Shown here one piece after another: positions 62,842 through 64,000 of a stretch of 64,000 nucleotides of DNA. Both the position numbers and the translations under genes were made by a program. The stretch is from assembly GCA_902629285.1 (NCBI GenBank), contig CACOQN010000003.1, forward strand, positions 49,619 to 113,618. Direction: 5' to 3'. How positions within the stretch are numbered: position 1 is the first letter of the stretch; each line of letters opens with the position of its first letter. Origin of the DNA: an uncultured Pelagibacteraceae bacterium. Lineage in GTDB: Bacteria > Pseudomonadota > Alphaproteobacteria > Pelagibacterales > Pelagibacteraceae. The notes beneath the pieces were generated by a model. That model saw nothing but the letters and a program-made list of their open reading frames with translations. It did no database searches and was not told the DNA's origin.

Positions 62842-63629
62842 AAAATTATTTTGTAATTGGCAATCCAATTGAACATTCATTTTCTCCAAGACTACATAAT
62901 TATTGGAATAAAATTCATAATATTAAAGCTGAATATTTTAAAAAAAAACTTTCAAATTTAGAGATGGAGGGTTTTATTAATGATTTTAGAAAAAAAAAAA
63001 TATCGGGTGTCAATGTAACGGTGCCCTTCAAAAGATCAGTAATCAATTATTTAGACATATTAAGTTCAGAGGCAGAAAAAACACAGTCTGTAAATACTAT
63101 AACCCTAGATCAAAACAAATTAATTGGACATAACACTGATATTTTTGGCTTTGAACAAGCGATTAAAAAATTAAATTTTAAAGTTTGTGGAAAGAAAATT
63201 TTTATTTTAGGAGCAGGGGGGGTGGTGCCTTCAATCATATATGCACTAGATAAAATGAAAGCATCTTCAATAATTATTAGCAATAGAACAAAAGAAAAAG
63301 CTGAGAAATTAAAAGATCAATTTAATAAAATTAATACTTTAGATTGGGGAGAAATTCCTGATTTTGATTTAATTATTAATGCAACTAGCTTGGGTCTTAA
63401 GAACGAAACTATAAATTTAGATTTTTCAAACATTAACAAAAATAAATTATTTTATGATCTAATTTATAATCCTGGTGAGACAAATTTTTTAAAAGAGGGA
63501 AGAAAACTTGGAAATTTGTCTGAGAATGGAAAATTAATGTTTGTTTATCAAGCTCAAGCAGCTTTCAATCTTTGGCATGGTGTTAAACCAGATATAAATA
63601 AACAAACGCTTGAATTGCTTAATTTATGA
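62838..63629 (+). CDS. aroE: Shikimate dehydrogenase
   Basis: ORF; GNPIEHSFSPRLHN, GVNVTVPFKRSV, NATSLGL. Confidence 0.95.
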   Translation: MKNYFVIGNPIEHSFSPRLHNYWNKIHNIKAEYFKKKLSNLEMEGFINDFRKKKISGVNVTVPFKRSVINYLDILSSEAEKTQSVNTITLDQNKLIGHNTDIFGFEQAIKKLNFKVCGKKIFILGAGGVVPSIIYALDKMKASSIIISNRTKEKAEKLKDQFNKINTLDWGEIPDFDLIINATSLGLKNETINLDFSNINKNKLFYDLIYNPGETNFLKEGRKLGNLSENGKLMFVYQAQAAFNLWHGVKPDINKQTLELLNL

Positions 63630-64000
63630 TCAGAATTGGAATTTTAGGTGATATTGGTTCTGGAAAATCTTTTGTAGCAAAAAATTTTGGTTATCCAGTT
63701 TTTAATGCTGATTACGAAGTAACTAAAATTTATAAATCTGACAAAAGAGTTTTTGGTAAATTAAAAAAATTATTCCCCCAATATATTTCTTCGCTCCCTA
63801 TAGATAAAAATGAAATTACAAAAGTTATTCTTGCTAGAAAATCAAATCTTAAAAAAATTATTCAAATTATTCACAAAGAAGTTAGAAAAAGAATGAATAT
63901 TTTCATAAAAAAAAATAAAAATCAAAAAATTATAATTTTAGATATTCCATTATTGCTAGAAAATAAAATAAATAAAAAAAAAGATATCTTAATATTTGTA
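63626..64000 (+). CDS. coaE: Dephospho-CoA kinase (truncated by window end)
   Basis: ATG 63626 overlaps the aroE TGA; MIRIGILGDIGSGKSFVAKNFGYPVFNAD, P-loop. Confidence 0.9.
   Translation, partial: MIRIGILGDIGSGKSFVAKNFGYPVFNADYEVTKIYKSDKRVFGKLKKLFPQYISSLPIDKNEITKVILARKSNLKKIIQIIHKEVRKRMNIFIKKNKNQKIIILDIPLLLENKINKKKDILIFV

Noticed and set aside
1-64000. CRISPR arrays, tRNA/rRNA genes, transposons, prophage or toxin-antitoxin systems
   Set aside because: None recognised by eye; gaps are mostly too short. A tRNAscan/Infernal run would be needed to exclude small RNAs formally.

Overview
This 64-kb AT-rich window looks like a streamlined alphaproteobacterial chromosome, most likely SAR11/Pelagibacterales. 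That assignment comes from gene order and protein character, not from a database search. It is densely coding, with conserved blocks: ubiE-ubiB-coaBC-dut; irr/fabA-fabB-fabI; pnp-rpsO-rbfA-infB-nusA; metK-lnt-ybeY-phoH-miaB-fur-tsaB; grpE-dnaK-dnaJ-dapB; leuS-lptE-holA; parB-parA-rsmG-mnmG-mnmE-rho; hemG-hemH-hemE // ppsR-maf-aroE-coaE. The last blocks match the classical alphaproteobacterial origin neighbourhood. A perfect parS (TGTTTCACGTGAAACA) lies inside rsmG. The hemE/ppsR intergenic region has origin-like features. I saw no tRNA, rRNA, CRISPR array, transposase or prophage. The observations most worth a second look are: (1) a bifunctional katG next to irr, with Irr/PerR-type boxes in front of both genes; (2) an unannotated 59-aa Cys-rich protein with two tandem Fur-like palindromes, next to a DUF2061-like gene with its own Fur box; (3) a terminator-like hairpin plus T-run directly before the nusA ribosome-binding site, suggesting attenuation; (4) an unannotated 39-aa ArfA-like ribosome-rescue protein; (5) head-to-head genes with overlapping 5' ends, including a shared ATGCAT start palindrome; (6) a gammaproteobacterial-type HemG in the hem/rho origin cluster; (7) a candidate RpoH promoter before dnaK.
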